A stretch of DNA of 64,000 bases from Ruminococcus flavefaciens (GCF_900119075.1 NZ_FPIP01000012.1:1-64000); one strand, 5' to 3'; positions 35,340 to 45,858 are shown, numbered from the stretch's first letter. Numbers and translations: made by a program. Notes: a model not told the origin generated them from the letters alone.

Positions 35340-37418
35340 TTAGTTCTTAGCTCTGTTAGCCATGATCTTTTCAGCGATGCTCTTTGGAACTTCCTCATAG
35401 CTGTGAGGCTCCATAGTATACTGACCGCGTCCCTGTGTGTTGGAACGGAGATCACTTGTATAACCGAACATTTCTGAAAGAGGTACGAGAGCGTCGACCT
35501 GGATAGAACCTGATCTTGACTCCTGTCCCTGGATCTGTCCGCGGCGAGAGCTGAGGTCACCGATAACTGTTCCGAGGTAATCATCAGGAACGATAACTGC
35601 AACCTTCATAACAGGCTCCATGAGAACTGCGTTAGCCTGCTTGAGAGCTTCCTTGAAAGCGATAGAACCAGCGATCTTGAATGCCATTTCTGACGAGTCA
35701 ACTTCGTGATATGATCCATCGTAAAGCTCAACCTTAACGTCAACTACTTCGTAGCCGGCAAGGATACCAGCCTTCATAGCGCCCTGGATACCTGCGTCAA
35801 CAGCAGGGATATACTCCTTGGGGATAGAACCGCCGACAACGGCGTTCTTGAACTCGTAGCCCTTACCTGACTCATTAGGCTCAACACGGATCTTAACGTG
35901 ACCGTACTGACCTGAACCACCGGACTGCTTCTTGTACTTGTAGTCGATGTCAGCTTTGCCCTTGATAGTTTCCTTATAAGCAACCTGAGGAGCACCAACA
36001 TTAGCCTCGACCTTGAACTCACGGAGGAGACGGTCAACGATAATATCGAGGTGAAGCTCACCCATACCTGCGATGATAGTCTGACCTGTTTCCTCATCTG
36101 TCCATGTCTTGAAGGTAGGATCCTCTTCAGCAAGCTTTGCGAGAGCAATACCCATCTTTTCCTGACCTGCCTTTGTCTTAGGCTCGATAGCGAGCTGGAT
36201 AACAGGCTCAGGGAATTCCATGGATTCGAGAATGATCGGGTGCTTTTCATCACAGAGTGTATCACCTGTGGTTGTATTCTTAAGACCAACAGCTGCGGCA
36301 ATATCGCCTGAGTAAACAGTTGTGAGGTCCTTTCTGTGGTTAGCGTGCATCTGAACGATACGGCCGAAACGCTCCTTAGTGTCCTTTGTAGCGTTGAGAA
36401 CTGTATCACCCTGATTTACGACACCTGAGTATACACGGAAGAACGCAAGCTTACCAACGAATGGGTCAGTAGCGATCTTGAATGCGAGAGCTGAGAATGG
36501 CTCGTTATCAGAAGAAGGTCTTTCCTCTTCCTCATCTGTATCAGGGTTAACACCCTTGATAGCCGGAACATCGAGCGGAGAAGGCATATAGTCGATGATA
36601 GCATCGAGGAGCTTCTGAACGCCCTTGTTCTTGTATGAAGTACCGCATGTTACAGGAACCATGTGGTTAGCAATGGTAGCCTTTCTGATGCAGGTCTTGA
36701 TCTCGTCCTGAGAAAGCTCGCCCTCTTCGAAGTATTTCTCCATAAGAGCCTCATCCTGCTCAGCAACGTGCTCAACCATTTCATCGTGGTACTTCTGAGC
36801 GATCTCCTTCATATCGTCGGGGATATCCTCGACCTTGATATCTGTACCGAGATCGTTTGTATAAATGTAAGCCTTCATCTCAACGAGGTCGATGATACCT
36901 CTGAATGAGTCCTCAGCGCCGATAGGGAGCTGGATCGGAACGGCATTACACTTGAGTCTGTCCTTCATCATGTCGATAACATGATAGAAATCAGCACCCA
37001 TAATGTCCATCTTATTTACATAAGCCATACGGGGTACTTTATAGTTATCAGCCTGTCTCCAAACGGTTTCAGACTGTGGCTCAACACCGCCCTTAGCACA
37101 GAGAACTGTTACAGAGCCGTCGAGTACACGGAGTGAACGCTCAACCTCAACTGTAAAGTCAACGTGGCCAGGAGTGTCGATGATATTAAGTCTGTGGCCT
37201 GCCCAGTAGCAAGTAGTAGCAGCGGAAGTAATTGTGATACCTCTCTCCTGCTCCTGCTCCATCCAGTCCATAGTAGCGGAACCTTCGTGTGTTTCACCGA
37301 TCTTGTGGTTAACACCTGTGTAGAAAAGGATACGCTCTGTGGTAGTGGTCTTACCTGCGTCAATGTGGGCCATTATGCCGATATTTCTTGTATTTTCAAG
37401 TGAACAATCTCTTGACAT
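35340..37418 (-). CDS. fusA: Elongation factor G
   Basis: 692 residues. GTPase motifs [21 protein letters not shown] and NKMD are present, followed by the domains that mimic tRNA and drive translocation. The gene starts 24 bases after rpsG with AAAGGAG upstream, the usual str-operon order. Confidence 0.98.
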   Translation of the reverse strand: MSRDCSLENTRNIGIMAHIDAGKTTTTERILFYTGVNHKIGETHEGSATMDWMEQEQERGITITSAATTCYWAGHRLNIIDTPGHVDFTVEVERSLRVLDGSVTVLCAKGGVEPQSETVWRQADNYKVPRMAYVNKMDIMGADFYHVIDMMKDRLKCNAVPIQLPIGAEDSFRGIIDLVEMKAYIYTNDLGTDIKVEDIPDDMKEIAQKYHDEMVEHVAEQDEALMEKYFEEGELSQDEIKTCIRKATIANHMVPVTCGTSYKNKGVQKLLDAIIDYMPSPLDVPAIKGVNPDTDEEEERPSSDNEPFSALAFKIATDPFVGKLAFFRVYSGVVNQGDTVLNATKDTKERFGRIVQMHANHRKDLTTVYSGDIAAAVGLKNTTTGDTLCDEKHPIILESMEFPEPVIQLAIEPKTKAGQEKMGIALAKLAEEDPTFKTWTDEETGQTIIAGMGELHLDIIVDRLLREFKVEANVGAPQVAYKETIKGKADIDYKYKKQSGGSGQYGHVKIRVEPNESGKGYEFKNAVVGGSIPKEYIPAVDAGIQGAMKAGILAGYEVVDVKVELYDGSYHEVDSSEMAFKIAGSIAFKEALKQANAVLMEPVMKVAVIVPDDYLGTVIGDLSSRRGQIQGQESRSGSIQVDALVPLSEMFGYTSDLRSNTQGRGQYTMEPHSYEEVPKSIAEKIMANRAKN

Positions 37419-37442
37419 AATTTACTCCTTTTACAAAGACGC

Positions 37443-37913
37443 TTACCAGCGGTAGTGAGCAAACGCCTTGTTTGCCTCTGCCATCTTGTGAGTATCGTCA
37501 CGCTTCTTGCAAGCACCGCCTGTGCCGTTGAGAGCGTCGAGTATCTCACCTGCGAGTCTTTCCTTCATAGTCTTCTCGTTTCTCTCTCTGGAATACTTTG
37601 TGATCCAGCGGAGACCGAGAGTCTGACGTCTCTCAGGACGAACCTCCATAGGAACCTGGTAAGTAGCACCACCGAGACGGCGAGCCTTTACCTCAAGCTC
37701 AGGCATGATATTTTCCATAGCCTGCTGGAACACCTCAAGAGCGTCCTTGCCTGTCTTTTCAGCTACGATCTCAAATGCACCGTAAACTATTTTCTGCGCT
37801 ACGCCCTTCTTACCGTCTAACATGATATTGTTGATCAGACGTGTAACGAGCTTTGAATTGTATACAGGATCCTGTAATACATCACGCTTTGCGATTTTAC
37901 CTCTTCTTGGCAT
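37443..37913 (-). CDS. rpsG: Ribosomal protein S7
   Basis: 156 residues ([16 protein letters not shown] to FAHYRW), full length for bacterial S7, which nucleates the 30S head. AAGGAGGG precedes the ATG. It is separated from rpsL by an unusually long, structured 226-base spacer. Confidence 0.98.
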   Translation of the reverse strand: MPRRGKIAKRDVLQDPVYNSKLVTRLINNIMLDGKKGVAQKIVYGAFEIVAEKTGKDALEVFQQAMENIMPELEVKARRLGGATYQVPMEVRPERRQTLGLRWITKYSRERNEKTMKERLAGEILDALNGTGGACKKRDDTHKMAEANKAFAHYRW

Positions 37914-37961
37914 TTTCGCTTCCCTCCTTCATATAGATTAATGAATTCATAGGTACTCAAA

Positions 37962-38059
37962 CCTTGTCGGTTACTGCCCTGTGGGCTTTGCTTCGCCGAC
38001 AGGTGTGTCAGGAGCCAATGCAGAGGATCAATCGAATAAATCTATATGATCTCCGCATT
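37962..38059 (-). promoter_or_regulatory. Structured rpsL-rpsG intercistronic region
   Basis: Two hairpins fall in the spacer: CCTTGTCGG/CCGACAGG around a G/C-rich loop (37962-38003) and AATGCAGAGGATC/GATCTCCGCATT (38018-38059). In E. coli, S7 represses its own synthesis by binding the equivalent spacer, so an analogous role is possible here, but no sequence match is claimed. Confidence 0.4.
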
Positions 38060-38139
38060 ACCCTGCGGTAGTAGTTATCCTATATTAATGAATGAACGGC
38101 ATTGTTTATACAGCCAGCCGCTGACTGATGAGAAGTATC

Positions 38140-38556
38140 TTACTTCTGCTTAGGCTTCTTTGCACCGTACTTGGAACGAGCCTGATTACGGTTAGCAACG
38201 CCCTGAGCATCGAGAGTACCTCTGATGATGTGGTAACGCACACCAGGGAGATCCTTAACACGTCCGCCTCTGATAAGAACGACGCTGTGCTCCTGAAGGT
38301 TGTGACCGATACCTGGAATGTAAGAAGTTACTTCGTAGCCGTTTGTGAGCTTAACTCTGGCGATCTTTCTCATAGCTGAGTTAGGCTTCTTAGGTGTAGC
38401 AGTTCTTACAGCTGTGCAAACGCCTCTCTTCTGAGGTGAGCTGAGGTCGATCTGAGTCTTCTTCTTAGCATTGTAGCCCTTCTGGAGAGCAGGAGCTGTA
38501 GACTTTGTCTCAAGATCCTTTCTTCCCTTACGTACGAGCTGGTTAAATGTAGGCAT
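38140..38556 (-). CDS. rpsL: Ribosomal protein S12
   Basis: 138 residues from the ATG at 38556 ([13 protein letters not shown]), with AAAAGGAGG upstream. The conserved KKPNSAMRK and [29 protein letters not shown] segments, where streptomycin-resistance changes occur, are unaltered in appearance. First gene of the str cluster. Confidence 0.98.
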   Translation of the reverse strand: MPTFNQLVRKGRKDLETKSTAPALQKGYNAKKKTQIDLSSPQKRGVCTAVRTATPKKPNSAMRKIARVKLTNGYEVTSYIPGIGHNLQEHSVVLIRGGRVKDLPGVRYHIIRGTLDAQGVANRNQARSKYGAKKPKQK

Positions 38557-38626
38557 ATTTTTCCTCCTTTTCATTAAATATAGTGCGCATATACCTATAA
38601 AAGGGTATAGAATCCGCGCATTGATT

Positions 38627-38656
38627 ATTATACCCTAAAAAAGGGCGGCTTGTCAA
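38627..38656 (-). promoter_or_regulatory. Promoter of the str operon, inside a terminator
   Basis: On the minus strand TTGACA (38651-38656), an 18-base spacer and TATAAT (38627-38632). The -35 box lies in the loop region and the spacer overlaps the 3' arm and T run of the terminator that ends the dockerin gene. Confidence 0.75.
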
Positions 38657-38684
38657 GGGGATACCTTAAAAAGCCGTCCTTTTT
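38637..38684 (-). terminator. Terminator of the dockerin gene pair
   Basis: AAAGGACGGCTT pairs with AAGCCGCCCTTT, followed by TTT on the minus strand. It lies about 60 bases past the stop at 38744 and shares bases with the str promoter. Confidence 0.7.
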
Positions 38685-38743
38685 GATTGTTTTTCGTGAT
38701 TTTTCCTATTATTGTCTGTAATTTAGACCTTGAGACTTAGCTA

Positions 38744-41557
38744 TTATTTCAGCCATTCTCTCATATCAGCGATAGTTCCGCCGCTTCCGCGGTAAGCGTA
38801 ATAGGAAAGAACTATAGAAGCGTCCACTGCATTTACCTTTCCGTTGAAGTCTGCGTCAGCCGCCTCGCGCTTATCCTTGTCAAAGCTTGGCTGATGACCT
38901 GTAGAGGTGCTTGCGTACTCTGTAAGGATATAGCTTGCGTCTACAGCATTTACCTTTCCGTCGCCGTCCACGTCGCCCAGCTTCACCTTAGAAGGCTGAG
39001 GGACTGTTGTGGTAGTAACGGGTGCAGTCGTGGTCGTTGTGACCTTTGTTGTGGTTGTTGTGGTAGTCTTAGGCTTTTCTGTGGTCGATGCTGTGGTTTT
39101 GGTCGTAGTTGAAGTCGTCGATGTTGTGGTTGTTGTAGTTGTAGTGGTAGTTGTAGTTGTAGTAGTGGTAGTTGAAGTTGTTGTCGTAGTTGTAGTAGTG
39201 GTAGTTGTTGTTGTCGTTGTAATAATTGCAGGTCTATACTCAATAAAGAATGTGTGAGAGTCTGAAACATCCTTACCAAGCTCATAGTTATAAGTTGCAA
39301 CTGTAACGGTTATGCGCTGACGTCCCACTCTGTTCCTGTCTATATCCATTACAGAATATCCATAACCATAGGGCAGTTCCAGAATGGACTGATTCCAAAG
39401 GATCTGATGTCTTTCGCCGTTCTCCTCGATACGCCACAGATTTATCCGCATTCCTGCCAGTTCTATATTGTTGTCGAACTGGTTATACTCAAGCTTGTAA
39501 GGATTCTCGGTTATCTCCATTTCAATGCTGAAATCAGCAGGCTTTGCGGTTGTAGTCGTTGTTTCCGTTGTAGTTGCAGTCGTGGTGGTGGTGGTTGTAG
39601 TTGTTGTCTCCTCAACTCTTACCTCAAAATCAGCAGAAGCCGTTACCCACTCACCCACTTCTTCATTATATACCTTATAATTGAGCTTCAGGCGCTGAGG
39701 ACCTATCCTGTTGCTGTCGTAATCCCTTACCTCATACTTTTCGGGGAAGGCGATGACCTCTTCGTTCTTGTTGATGAGCTCCTCGTTTTCACCGTAGGTA
39801 TGATATACATTCACTCTGAGTCCTGCAAGCTGCAGCTGTTCGCCAACGGTATATACTATTTTATAAGGGAGCTCCATTACCTCGACTCTCGCAGTGAAGC
39901 GGTTGTCCTTAGCCGTAGTTGTGGTGGTTATCTGCTCCTCAGCAGTTGTAGATGTAGTAATAACGGCAGGATTTACCTCCACATTGAATTCGGCATATGC
40001 AATGGAATCCTGATAGTAATAGCTTACGGATATGGTCTGAGTACCTGCCTTAAGGCTGTCAAAGTCAGACTTTACGATATTCACGCGGTTTCTTCTGTAT
40101 GAAGCCTCCGTCATGCTGAGGGGCTCAAGCACCGTATCCTTGTAGCTGCCGTCGCTGTAGAACTCCCTGTATGAGCGGAGCACAGTACCGCCGCTGAGGT
40201 CGAGCTCGTCGCCTATGGTGTATGTAGTCTTGTAGGGCAGACTGCCGATATCCAGCTTTGCGCTTACGCTTATAACGCGCACCTCTGTCGTGGTAGTCTC
40301 TGTAGTTGTCGGTACAGCCGTGGTAGTCGTGGCAGTAGTCGTCTCAGTTGTGGTAGTTTCGGTGACGGTTGTAGTCGTTTCAGGCTGTCTTACCTCTACC
40401 TCGAAATCAGTAGAGGCTATAGAGTCCTGATAATAGTACATCACGGAAATGGTGCAGACTCCCGCCTTGCTGCTGTCAAAATCAGACTTGCTGATATTGA
40501 TATGGTTCATTCTGTATGAAGCGTTTTTCATCATCACAGGCTCAAGAACCGTATCCTGATAGCTGCCGTCGCTGTAGAACTCCCTGTAGGAGCGGAGCAG
40601 AACGCCGCCGCTGAGGTCAAGCTCGTCGCCAACCGTGTAGACAGTCTTGGTGGGGTAGCTGCCGATGTCTATCTTCGCACTTACACTGACCACATAGGGT
40701 GCTGTAGTAGTCGTTGTGGAGGTTGTAGTAGTTGTTGTAGTTGTGGTGGTAGTGGTCGTTGTAGTCGTTGTTGTGGTCTTTTTGGTAGTTGTAGTAGTCT
40801 TTTTCGTGGTAGTAGTTGTCTTTTTTGTAGTAGTAGATGTTGTTGAAGTAGTTGTGGTCGTTGTGGGCTTTGCAGTAGTTGTTGAAGTCTTGGGCGGAGG
40901 CGCTGTTGTTGCAGGCGCATCGCCCAGAGAAATGAAATTATAGCCGTTTTTTGAAGCATATGATTCCGCAGACGAGCCCTTGTAGCCGCTTATAGAACCG
41001 CCGTATGAGGACTGTCCTATAGAGGCGCTGTTTGAAATAGTTGGCTTGCCGCCTATGATACGGCAGCTTTGATTGCGTATTGTCACATTCCTCAGTGCAG
41101 AACAGGCTTTGAATGCGTTCAGACCGATAACCGCCACAGAAGCAGGCAGCTCTATACTGCCAAGGCTTTTACACTCCTCAAAGCAGCTCATATTCAGGTC
41201 AGTTACCGTACTCGCCAGCTTTACCGAGGATATCCTTGTACAGCTTGCAAAAGCGCAGGTTCCCACACTGGTTATGCCCTCGCCTATCTCTACCGAGCCT
41301 ATCCTGTCCCTTATCTTTCCCCACGGGGTGCGGTCAGGAGTATCCCAATAGCCCATTTCGCCGTTTCCCGTGATGACAAGTCTGTCTCCGCTGAGCTCCC
41401 AGTAGGCGTCAACGCCGCACTTGCCCGATTCCTCCACTCTGCTGTCCTCGATTATGTTCATCTGAGGAGAAAGCGCCACAGAAACAGACTTAGGCGCGGA
41501 TATTCCTGCGGATATACTCATTACTGCTGCCATAACGGCAGCTAATATTCTCTTCAT
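38744..41557 (-). CDS. Secreted LRR / Ig-like repeat protein with C-terminal type I dockerin
   Basis: 937 residues. Signal peptide 1-21; BspA-type leucine-rich repeats about 45-210 (LVITGNGEMG, CAFASCTRISSVKL); a Thr-rich linker about 216-288; four Ig-like domains (Big_3-like, such as VYTVGDELDLSGG) at about 290-385, 430-525, 550-650 and 680-775, split by Thr linkers; another long linker; dockerin 857-937 with two Ca2+-binding repeats (DVDGDGKVNAVDASYILTEY and DADFNGKVNAVDASIVLSYY). Dockerins plug proteins into cohesin scaffolds. No catalytic domain is present. It follows the paralogue at 41590 by 32 bases and is co-transcribed. Confidence 0.88.
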   Translation of the reverse strand: MKRILAAVMAAVMSISAGISAPKSVSVALSPQMNIIEDSRVEESGKCGVDAYWELSGDRLVITGNGEMGYWDTPDRTPWGKIRDRIGSVEIGEGITSVGTCAFASCTRISSVKLASTVTDLNMSCFEECKSLGSIELPASVAVIGLNAFKACSALRNVTIRNQSCRIIGGKPTISNSASIGQSSYGGSISGYKGSSAESYASKNGYNFISLGDAPATTAPPPKTSTTTAKPTTTTTTSTTSTTTKKTTTTTKKTTTTTKKTTTTTTTTTTTTTTTTTTTSTTTTTAPYVVSVSAKIDIGSYPTKTVYTVGDELDLSGGVLLRSYREFYSDGSYQDTVLEPVMMKNASYRMNHINISKSDFDSSKAGVCTISVMYYYQDSIASTDFEVEVRQPETTTTVTETTTTETTTATTTTAVPTTTETTTTEVRVISVSAKLDIGSLPYKTTYTIGDELDLSGGTVLRSYREFYSDGSYKDTVLEPLSMTEASYRRNRVNIVKSDFDSLKAGTQTISVSYYYQDSIAYAEFNVEVNPAVITTSTTAEEQITTTTTAKDNRFTARVEVMELPYKIVYTVGEQLQLAGLRVNVYHTYGENEELINKNEEVIAFPEKYEVRDYDSNRIGPQRLKLNYKVYNEEVGEWVTASADFEVRVEETTTTTTTTTTATTTETTTTTAKPADFSIEMEITENPYKLEYNQFDNNIELAGMRINLWRIEENGERHQILWNQSILELPYGYGYSVMDIDRNRVGRQRITVTVATYNYELGKDVSDSHTFFIEYRPAIITTTTTTTTTTTTTTTSTTTTTTTTTTTTTTTTTSTTSTTTKTTASTTEKPKTTTTTTTKVTTTTTAPVTTTTVPQPSKVKLGDVDGDGKVNAVDASYILTEYASTSTGHQPSFDKDKREAADADFNGKVNAVDASIVLSYYAYRGSGGTIADMREWLK

Positions 41558-41589
41558 CGATACCTCTCCATTTCGATAGCGTCAAAGGC

Positions 41590-42843
41590 TCAGTTCTGCT
41601 TCATGTAGTCCTCAAAGGACTTCTTATCGCCTGTGCCTGTTGAATTATAAGCGTAATAAGAGAGGATATAGGAAGCGTCAACAGCATTTACTGCGCTGTC
41701 CTTGTTTACATCTGCCGCCGCAGCCTGCTCTTCTGCAAAGCTCGGAGCATGATTTGTAGATGTGCTTGCGTATTCTGCAAGAACATAGCTTGCGTCAACA
41801 GCGTTTACTGCGCCGTTTGCGTCAACATCGCCGAGCTTAAAGCCGTCTTCGCCTGTAACAGTGACAGTTATCTGTGTTTTATAGCCCTCGGTGGTGTAGA
41901 AGGTTATTGTTGCAGTACCTGCTGATATGCCCTTTACGGTTTTTGCTGTTGCCTCAGCAACGGAAGGTGCAGACGACTCCACGCTCTTGACTGTCCAGCC
42001 GTCTGTGTAAACGTCAGCAGTCTCGCCCACCTTGATGACCTTCTTGCTTATACCGATGCTTATCTTAGGTGTTGTTGTGGTAGTTGTAGCTGTTGTTGTA
42101 GTAGTAGTAGTTGTTGTTGTTGTGGTGGTAGTCGTTGTGGTTGTGGTCGTAGTAGTCGTTGTCGTCGTTGTCGTAGTCGTTGCTTTGGTAGTAGTCGGAG
42201 GAGTGCTGCTGTTTATATTCTCAAATTTATAGCCGCTCTTGTTGGCGTAAGCCTCAGCTGTAGAGCCGGGATATCCCACGATAACGCCTGTGTACTTATT
42301 GTTTCTGTTGGCGGTATCATTGCTTATGGTGTCTTTACCGCCTACGAACTTGCAGGTCTGACTGCGCACGACAACTCTTTTCAGATTATTGCAGTTCTTC
42401 AAGCAATACGAACCAACAGTTGTAAGTCCGCTTGGCAGCTCAATGCTTTCAAGGCTGTCACAGTCCTCAAAACAATTCGTTTCAAGAGTAATAAGACTCT
42501 GAGGCAGCTTTACCGATGTTGCCTTTACGCAGTTGGAAAAAGCGCACATTCCTATCTTTGTAATACCCTCGCCTACCTCGATAGTGTTTATATTATCACG
42601 CAAGCTTGCCCATGGAGTAACGCCAGCGCTGTCCCATTTTCCCATTTCGCCGTTTCCCGTGATAGTGAGCTTGCCGTTTTCAAAGTTCCAGTAAGCGTCG
42701 ACACCGCACTTGCCTGAATCGGCAACTCTGATGTCCTCAGCGGATATACCGCCCATATCCGTAGTTACCGCGCATACACTCGGAGCCGATACAGCTCCCA
42801 TGCAGATAGCAGCTGAAAGAGCTGCCGCAACAAATTTTTTCAT
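41590..42843 (-). CDS. Secreted LRR protein with Ig-like domain and type I dockerin
   Basis: 417 residues. Signal peptide 1-25; BspA-type leucine-rich repeats about 45-212, clearly paralogous to the downstream protein (CGVDAYW, GNGEMG, EVGEGIT); Thr linker about 215-258; one Ig-like domain about 259-334 (SIGISKKVIKVGETADVY); dockerin 335-417 with both Ca2+ loops (DVDANGAVNAVDASYVLAEY, DVNKDSAVNAVDASYILSYY). GGGAGG precedes the ATG. It is probably an adhesion or structural cellulosome component rather than an enzyme. Confidence 0.88.
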   Translation of the reverse strand: MKKFVAAALSAAICMGAVSAPSVCAVTTDMGGISAEDIRVADSGKCGVDAYWNFENGKLTITGNGEMGKWDSAGVTPWASLRDNINTIEVGEGITKIGMCAFSNCVKATSVKLPQSLITLETNCFEDCDSLESIELPSGLTTVGSYCLKNCNNLKRVVVRSQTCKFVGGKDTISNDTANRNNKYTGVIVGYPGSTAEAYANKSGYKFENINSSTPPTTTKATTTTTTTTTTTTTTTTTTTTTTTTTTTTTTATTTTTTPKISIGISKKVIKVGETADVYTDGWTVKSVESSAPSVAEATAKTVKGISAGTATITFYTTEGYKTQITVTVTGEDGFKLGDVDANGAVNAVDASYVLAEYASTSTNHAPSFAEEQAAAADVNKDSAVNAVDASYILSYYAYNSTGTGDKKSFEDYMKQN

Positions 42844-42881
42844 GTTAAATTCCTCCCATTTTAATCTTTTTACGTATTAAT

Positions 42882-42911
42882 AAAACAGCGGAACGTCCCC
42901 ACGCTCCGCTG
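42882..42911 (-). terminator. Terminator of the trk genes
   Basis: CAGCGGA pairs with TCCGCTG, followed by TTTTATTAA on the minus strand, a few bases past the stop at 42917. Confidence 0.75.
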
Positions 42912-42916
42912 CATTA

Positions 42917-44353
42917 TCATCTTCTTCTCGGAACAAACAGCATTATCAGCGGATATATCTCCAGACGGCCGAGAAGCATATCAAAGCAGAGAACCACCTT
43001 TGAAAATGCATTGAGTCCGCCGAGATTTCCTGCAGGGCCGAAGCGTCCCACGCCGAAGCCGATATTATTCATGCAGGTTATGACCGCAGAAAGCGATTCG
43101 TCAATATGGAAGCCGTTGAGCGATATCAGAAGCACTGATATTGACATGAGCGTCATAAAAAGTATGAGATAATTGCTCACGCCGCGCACTACGTCCTTTT
43201 CCACAGGCTTTCCGTCCATTTTGACAGTAGCTACTGCACGGGGATTTGTAATATATTTCAGCTCCTTGATGCCTGTTTTTATAAGTATCATTATACGCGA
43301 TACCTTCATACCGCCGCCTGTAGAGCCTGCGCATGAGCCCACGAACATGAGCATCAGCAGCAGAGTCTGCGAGAATTCAGGCCATTTCGCCGTATCGGTG
43401 GTGGAGAAGCCTGCCGAGGTTATGGTGGAAGCCACCATAAAGAAGGTATGTCTCAGGGTATCGCCTACTCCGTCGTAAAGCTTGTGTACATTAATGGCGA
43501 TAATAGCTGTAGCGGCTATTATCACGCCGAAATACGTCCTTACCTCCTCATTCTTGTAAGCCATTGAGAACTTTCTGATGAGAAGATAATAGTAAAGGTT
43601 GAAATTTACGCCGAAAAGGATAATGAACGCTGCCACTACCATTTCTATGTAAACGCTGTCGTAATGACCTATGCTGTCTCCCCACATGGAGAAGCCGCCT
43701 GTACCTGCCGATGAGCAGGCGTGCAGAATGGCGTCATAGAGAGGCATACCGCCGCAGAGCAGGAGTATCGCCTCGGATACGGTGAGAGTGATGTATATGC
43801 CGTAGAGTATTCTTGCGGAAAAGCGTGATTTCGACACAAGACGTCCTACCTTCGGACCTGCGCACTCAGCCCTCATCATATGCATAGTACGAACATCGTT
43901 GCTGGACATGATAGCCAGCACGAACATGAGGACTCCCATACCGCCCAGCCAGTGGGTAAAGGCTCGCCAGAAAAGGCATGAACGTGACATAGCCTCGACA
44001 TCTTCCAGTATGGTAGCGCCTGTGGTAGTAAAGCCCGACACAGTCTCAAAGAGAGCGCTTGGATAGTCGGGTATCTCCCCTGATATCACGAAAGGCAGAG
44101 CGCCTATGCAGGACATGGTCACCCATGAAGCTGCAACACTCACAAAGCCCTCCATTGAATAGACCTGATTGTTTTTCGGCTTTATTATCGTAAAGCCGAA
44201 TCCTATCGCCATAGTTATGAGAAACGGTATGCCGAAGGAGGTCACAACATGGTGTTCCCCGTAAATAAAGCCCACTATTATGGGAAGAAGCATAAAAAGT
44301 CCGACGACCTTAAGTATCTGTCCCATAATATAAGATATCATTCTGTAATTCAT
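42917..44353 (-). CDS. trkH: Trk/Ktr-type potassium uptake membrane protein
   Basis: 478 residues with about ten helices. The selectivity-loop glycines are visible in the repeats (VSGFTTTGATIL, SSAGTGGFSMWGDS, STITSAGFSTTD, CMNNIGFGVGRFG). It forms the K+ channel, gated by the RCK protein encoded next upstream, 21 bases away. Both TrkH and KtrB names have been used for this family. Confidence 0.92.
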   Translation of the reverse strand: MNYRMISYIMGQILKVVGLFMLLPIIVGFIYGEHHVVTSFGIPFLITMAIGFGFTIIKPKNNQVYSMEGFVSVAASWVTMSCIGALPFVISGEIPDYPSALFETVSGFTTTGATILEDVEAMSRSCLFWRAFTHWLGGMGVLMFVLAIMSSNDVRTMHMMRAECAGPKVGRLVSKSRFSARILYGIYITLTVSEAILLLCGGMPLYDAILHACSSAGTGGFSMWGDSIGHYDSVYIEMVVAAFIILFGVNFNLYYYLLIRKFSMAYKNEEVRTYFGVIIAATAIIAINVHKLYDGVGDTLRHTFFMVASTITSAGFSTTDTAKWPEFSQTLLLMLMFVGSCAGSTGGGMKVSRIMILIKTGIKELKYITNPRAVATVKMDGKPVEKDVVRGVSNYLILFMTLMSISVLLISLNGFHIDESLSAVITCMNNIGFGVGRFGPAGNLGGLNAFSKVVLCFDMLLGRLEIYPLIMLFVPRRR

Positions 44354-44374
44354 AGTTTAACCGAAATGCACTCC

Positions 44375-45733
44375 TTAGTCGAAAATATTGCTGAGGTCGT
44401 GCATACCCTTTGTAGTGGTTATTACCACAACGCTGTCGTTGACCTGTAAGCAGTCATCACCCTTTGGGATAATGAGCTCGTTGCCTCTTACGATACTTCC
44501 GATAAGGATACCGCTTCTGAGCTTGAGCTTTTTCAGAGGAACATCAACGTATTCCTTCTTGTCGCGGACAACGAATTCTATAGCCTCCAGCCTGTCATTG
44601 ACCAGTCGGTACAGCGTAGTTACGTTGTTTCCGAGAGAATTCTGCTTTGCACGAACGTACTGGAGTATCTGATTTACCGTGATAGACTTTGGCGAGATGA
44701 TACTGTCAAGGTCGAGAGTGTCCGAAAGCTGCATGAGAGACATTCTGTTTACCTTGGTGACTACCTTGTCAACGCCGTTGTTCTTGGCAAGGAGCGAGAG
44801 AAGGATATTCTCCTCGTCGATGCCTGTCAGTGTGACTACAGCGTCGGCGTCGTAAACGCGCTCCTCCTCGAGGATATCGTGGTCAGTACCATCGGCACAG
44901 GAGATATCCACCTTGTTGAGCCTGTCGGAGAGCTCCAGACAGCGCTCGCGGTCTATCTCGATTATCTTGACCTTGACACCCATTTCAATGAGCTGCTGAG
45001 CCAGATGATAGGCAACTCGTCCGCCGCCGATAAGAACTGCTTGCTTTACGCGCTTTTCGCGGTAAGCGGCGCTTATGCTCTTGAAGAACTTGACCATATT
45101 GCTGTGAGAAGCGGTCATGTGTATCTTGTCTCCTGCACGGAGCACGAAATTACCATTAGGGATAGTGAGCTCGTCACCGCGCTGTACTGCGCAGATGAGC
45201 ACGTCCAGTCTGAGACGTCTCGAGAGCTGGCTGAGAGCCACGCCGTCAAGGATACTGCCGCTGGTTATGCGTATCTCCGCAAGGTCAACTCTGCCCTTGG
45301 CAAAGGACTCGATATTGATAGCCTCGGGATAGCGCAGAACCTTTGCTATCTCGTTTGCAGCGTTGTAATCGGGGTTTACCATCATGCTGATACCAAGCTC
45401 CTCACGCATGAATACCAGCTGTTTATCGAATTCGGGACTGCGGACACGGGCGATACAGTGACGTGCGCCCATTCGCTTTGCAATAAGACATGACAAAATG
45501 TTTACCTCGTCAGAAGCTGTTACAGCTATGATTATATTTGCCTTTGCAACATTAGCCTCCTCCAGAACTTCTGTCTGAAGGCAGTTCCCGACGATGCCCA
45601 TTACGTCGAAATCGTTTGAGGCAGCCTCAACAAGAGATTCCTTTTTATCAATTATGGTAACATTGTGTTCATCGCTGAGCACCTCGGCGAGAGCACTTCC
45701 CACCTTGCCGCAGCCTACGATTATAATATCCAT
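44375..45733 (-). CDS. trkA: TrkA potassium-channel regulator (two RCK domains)
   Basis: 452 residues made of two RCK units. Each starts with a Rossmann NAD site (MDIIIVGCGKVGSALAEVL and VLIGGGRVAYHLAQQL) and each is followed by a TrkA-C segment. It binds nucleotides and NAD(H) on the cytoplasmic face and gates the TrkH channel. It is the first gene of the pair. Confidence 0.93.
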   Translation of the reverse strand: MDIIIVGCGKVGSALAEVLSDEHNVTIIDKKESLVEAASNDFDVMGIVGNCLQTEVLEEANVAKANIIIAVTASDEVNILSCLIAKRMGARHCIARVRSPEFDKQLVFMREELGISMMVNPDYNAANEIAKVLRYPEAINIESFAKGRVDLAEIRITSGSILDGVALSQLSRRLRLDVLICAVQRGDELTIPNGNFVLRAGDKIHMTASHSNMVKFFKSISAAYREKRVKQAVLIGGGRVAYHLAQQLIEMGVKVKIIEIDRERCLELSDRLNKVDISCADGTDHDILEEERVYDADAVVTLTGIDEENILLSLLAKNNGVDKVVTKVNRMSLMQLSDTLDLDSIISPKSITVNQILQYVRAKQNSLGNNVTTLYRLVNDRLEAIEFVVRDKKEYVDVPLKKLKLRSGILIGSIVRGNELIIPKGDDCLQVNDSVVVITTTKGMHDLSNIFD

Positions 45734-45793
45734 AACTCCTCCGTAAAATATAGCTAAAAATACTGTTATCAGCAGATATATTTATTCAATATA

Positions 45794-45822
45794 ATTATAA
45801 ACCCACTGCATGATTTTGTCAA
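45794..45822 (-). promoter_or_regulatory. Promoter of trkA-trkH
   Basis: Minus strand TTGACA (45817-45822), a 17-base spacer, TATAAT (45794-45799), about 60 bases before trkA. Confidence 0.8.
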
Positions 45823-45858
45823 TGCTTTTTAATAGTTATTAGTTGTTAGTGATTAGTT

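Noticed and set aside
39009-39257. Open + strand frame of almost pure Val
   Set aside because: It is the reverse complement of Thr-linker codons in the dockerin gene; the same happens at 40716-40943 and 42032-42232.
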